Source: Marivita sp.
Lineage (GTDB): Bacteria > Pseudomonadota > Alphaproteobacteria > Rhodobacterales > Rhodobacteraceae
Direction: 5' to 3'
Length of the DNA: 64,000 nt
NCBI RefSeq assembly: GCF_020055675.1
Contig: NZ_JAIPUS010000007.1
Location: forward strand, 82,004-146,003
Part shown: positions 63,147-64,000 of the stretch, in pieces
How the letters are laid out: each line of letters starts with the position of its first letter
How positions within the stretch are numbered: the stretch's first letter is position 1
The notes under the pieces: generated by a model
Databases searched by the model: none
Told to the model about the DNA's origin: nothing
The model's input: the letters and a program-made list of their open reading frames with translations, nothing else
Position numbers and translations under genes: made by a program

Positions 63147-64000
63147 ATGCGCACACGGGCCGCTATTGCCACACAAGCCGGCAAGCCACTGGAAATCACG
63201 GAGGTCAACCTCGGCGGCCCGCGCGCCGGGGAAGTCCTGGTCGAGATCAAGGCCACCGGTATTTGCCACACCGACGAGTTTACCCTCTCGGGGGCCGACC
63301 CGGAAGGACAGTTTCCGGCGATCCTGGGCCACGAAGGCGCCGGCGTTGTCGTCGAGATCGGGGAGGGCGTGACCAGCCTGAAACCCGGCGATCACGTGAT
63401 CCCGCTTTACACCCCGGAATGCCGGCAATGCGAATATTGTCTGCATCCCAAAACCAACCTTTGCCAGTCGGTCCGCGAGACGCAAGGCAAGGGCGTGATG
63501 CCGGACGGCACATCGCGGTTCACAACCCTCGATGGCGATCCGATCCTGCATTACATGGGGTGTTCGACCTTCAGCAATCACACGGTCCTGCCGGAAATCG
63601 CATTGGCCAAGATCCGCGAGGACGCGCCCTTCGACAAGGTCTGCTATATCGGCTGCGGCGTGACCACCGGGATCGGGGCTGTCATCAACACCGCCAAGGT
63701 CGAGATGGGAAGCCGCGCGATTGTCTTCGGTCTGGGTGGTATCGGGCTCAACGTGATCCAGGGCCTGCGGCTTGCCGGGGCGGACCAGATCGTCGGGGTC
63801 GATATCAACCCCGACAAGGTGGCGATGGCCGAAAAGTTCGGCATGACGGATTTCGTCAACCCCAGAGAGGTCGAGGGCGATCTTGTGCCCTATCTCGTGA
63901 ACCTGACCAAGGGCGGCGCGGATTATACCTTTGACGCCACCGGAAACGTGCAGGTGATGCGCGACGCGCTGGAATGCGCCCACAAGGGATGGGGCGAGAG
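63147..64000 (+). CDS. S-(hydroxymethyl)glutathione dehydrogenase / class III alcohol dehydrogenase (3' end outside window)
   Basis: Zinc enzyme oxidising the glutathione-formaldehyde adduct with NAD, and reducing S-nitrosoglutathione. 284 codons are visible, with no stop before the window end. Catalytic zinc ligands C40 (TGICHTDE), H62-E63 (GHEG) and C170 are present; the structural zinc cysteines are C92, C95, C98 and C106, and the NAD loop is GLGGIG (195-200). AAGGGAG lies before the ATG. Divergent from imuB, with about 200 bp between. Confidence 0.95.
   Translation, partial: MRTRAAIATQAGKPLEITEVNLGGPRAGEVLVEIKATGICHTDEFTLSGADPEGQFPAILGHEGAGVVVEIGEGVTSLKPGDHVIPLYTPECRQCEYCLHPKTNLCQSVRETQGKGVMPDGTSRFTTLDGDPILHYMGCSTFSNHTVLPEIALAKIREDAPFDKVCYIGCGVTTGIGAVINTAKVEMGSRAIVFGLGGIGLNVIQGLRLAGADQIVGVDINPDKVAMAEKFGMTDFVNPREVEGDLVPYLVNLTKGGADYTFDATGNVQVMRDALECAHKGWGE

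Noticed and set aside
1..64000. CRISPR arrays, tRNA or rRNA genes, insertion sequences, prophage
   Set aside because: None seen. The palindrome arrays are not CRISPR: units are self-complementary, 18-24 bp, with almost no spacer sequence between them and no cas genes.

Overview
The window is high-GC, gene-dense bacterial chromosome, and gene content and order point to Rhodobacterales, most likely the Roseobacter group. The pointers are a MipZ-type ParA ATPase instead of MinCDE, an alphaproteobacterial LexA box (GAAC-N7-GAAC) in front of imuB, the order rpoZ-relA/spoT-DUF2062-pdxJ-acpS-lepB-rnc-era-recO, and families common in that order (DUF1491, DUF2794, DUF3429, DUF6478, a TsoY-like membrane protein). 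No rRNA, tRNA, CRISPR array, integrase or intact insertion sequence was seen.

Layout. 1-8.8 kb: the translation block ffh - three GNAT acetyltransferases - chorismate mutase - rpsP - rimM - trmD - rplS - rpmE, with a MipA-like porin, a sulfotransferase-like protein and a small membrane protein inserted. 9-16 kb: mipZ, an HpcH/HpaI aldolase, a TsoY-like membrane protein under a striking double ATTC-N8-GAAT operator, and smc. 16-18.7 kb (minus strand): three tandem peptide deformylases, fmt and a GlsB-type membrane protein; the third deformylase has lost a metal ligand and the catalytic glutamate. 18.8-28 kb: a PatB/MalY C-S lyase, a truncated TRIC-channel remnant, rnhA, a methyltransferase, a DEAD-box helicase, ispH, an MFS carrier, a YqaA-like protein, a NYN protein and folK. 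28-40 kb: rpoZ to recO, then pgsA, moaD and moaE. 40.3-42.5 kb: a FadR-type regulator, then a less GC-rich patch with an unusual two-part GNAT and about 500 bp without a gene.

42.5-50.5 kb is an amine/polyamine module: a class III aminotransferase, a GntR regulator, and a Pot-type ABC transporter (binding protein, ATPase, two permeases) ending in a PuuB-like FAD oxidase. TGATCA-centred sites lie in front of both the aminotransferase and the transporter. The ATPase carries an extra proline-rich segment of about 76 residues, and a 37-codon reading frame exactly bridges the two permease genes.

50.6-64 kb: ilvD, a lipoprotein, DUF6478, a DMT exporter, accD-folC, a cysteine-less rhodanese with a LysM protein, a structured RNA candidate ending in a strong terminator, zapE, DUF2794, an SOS-controlled imuB without imuA or dnaE2 beside it, and the 5' part of glutathione-dependent formaldehyde dehydrogenase (cut by the window end).

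The most unusual non-coding signal is a family of arrays of short perfect palindromes (centres TTCGAA or TTGCAA, unit spacing 23-25 bp), three copies, each starting within 22 nt of a stop codon. A second palindrome family (GTCCCA...TGGGAC) also directly follows stop codons, in two copies.
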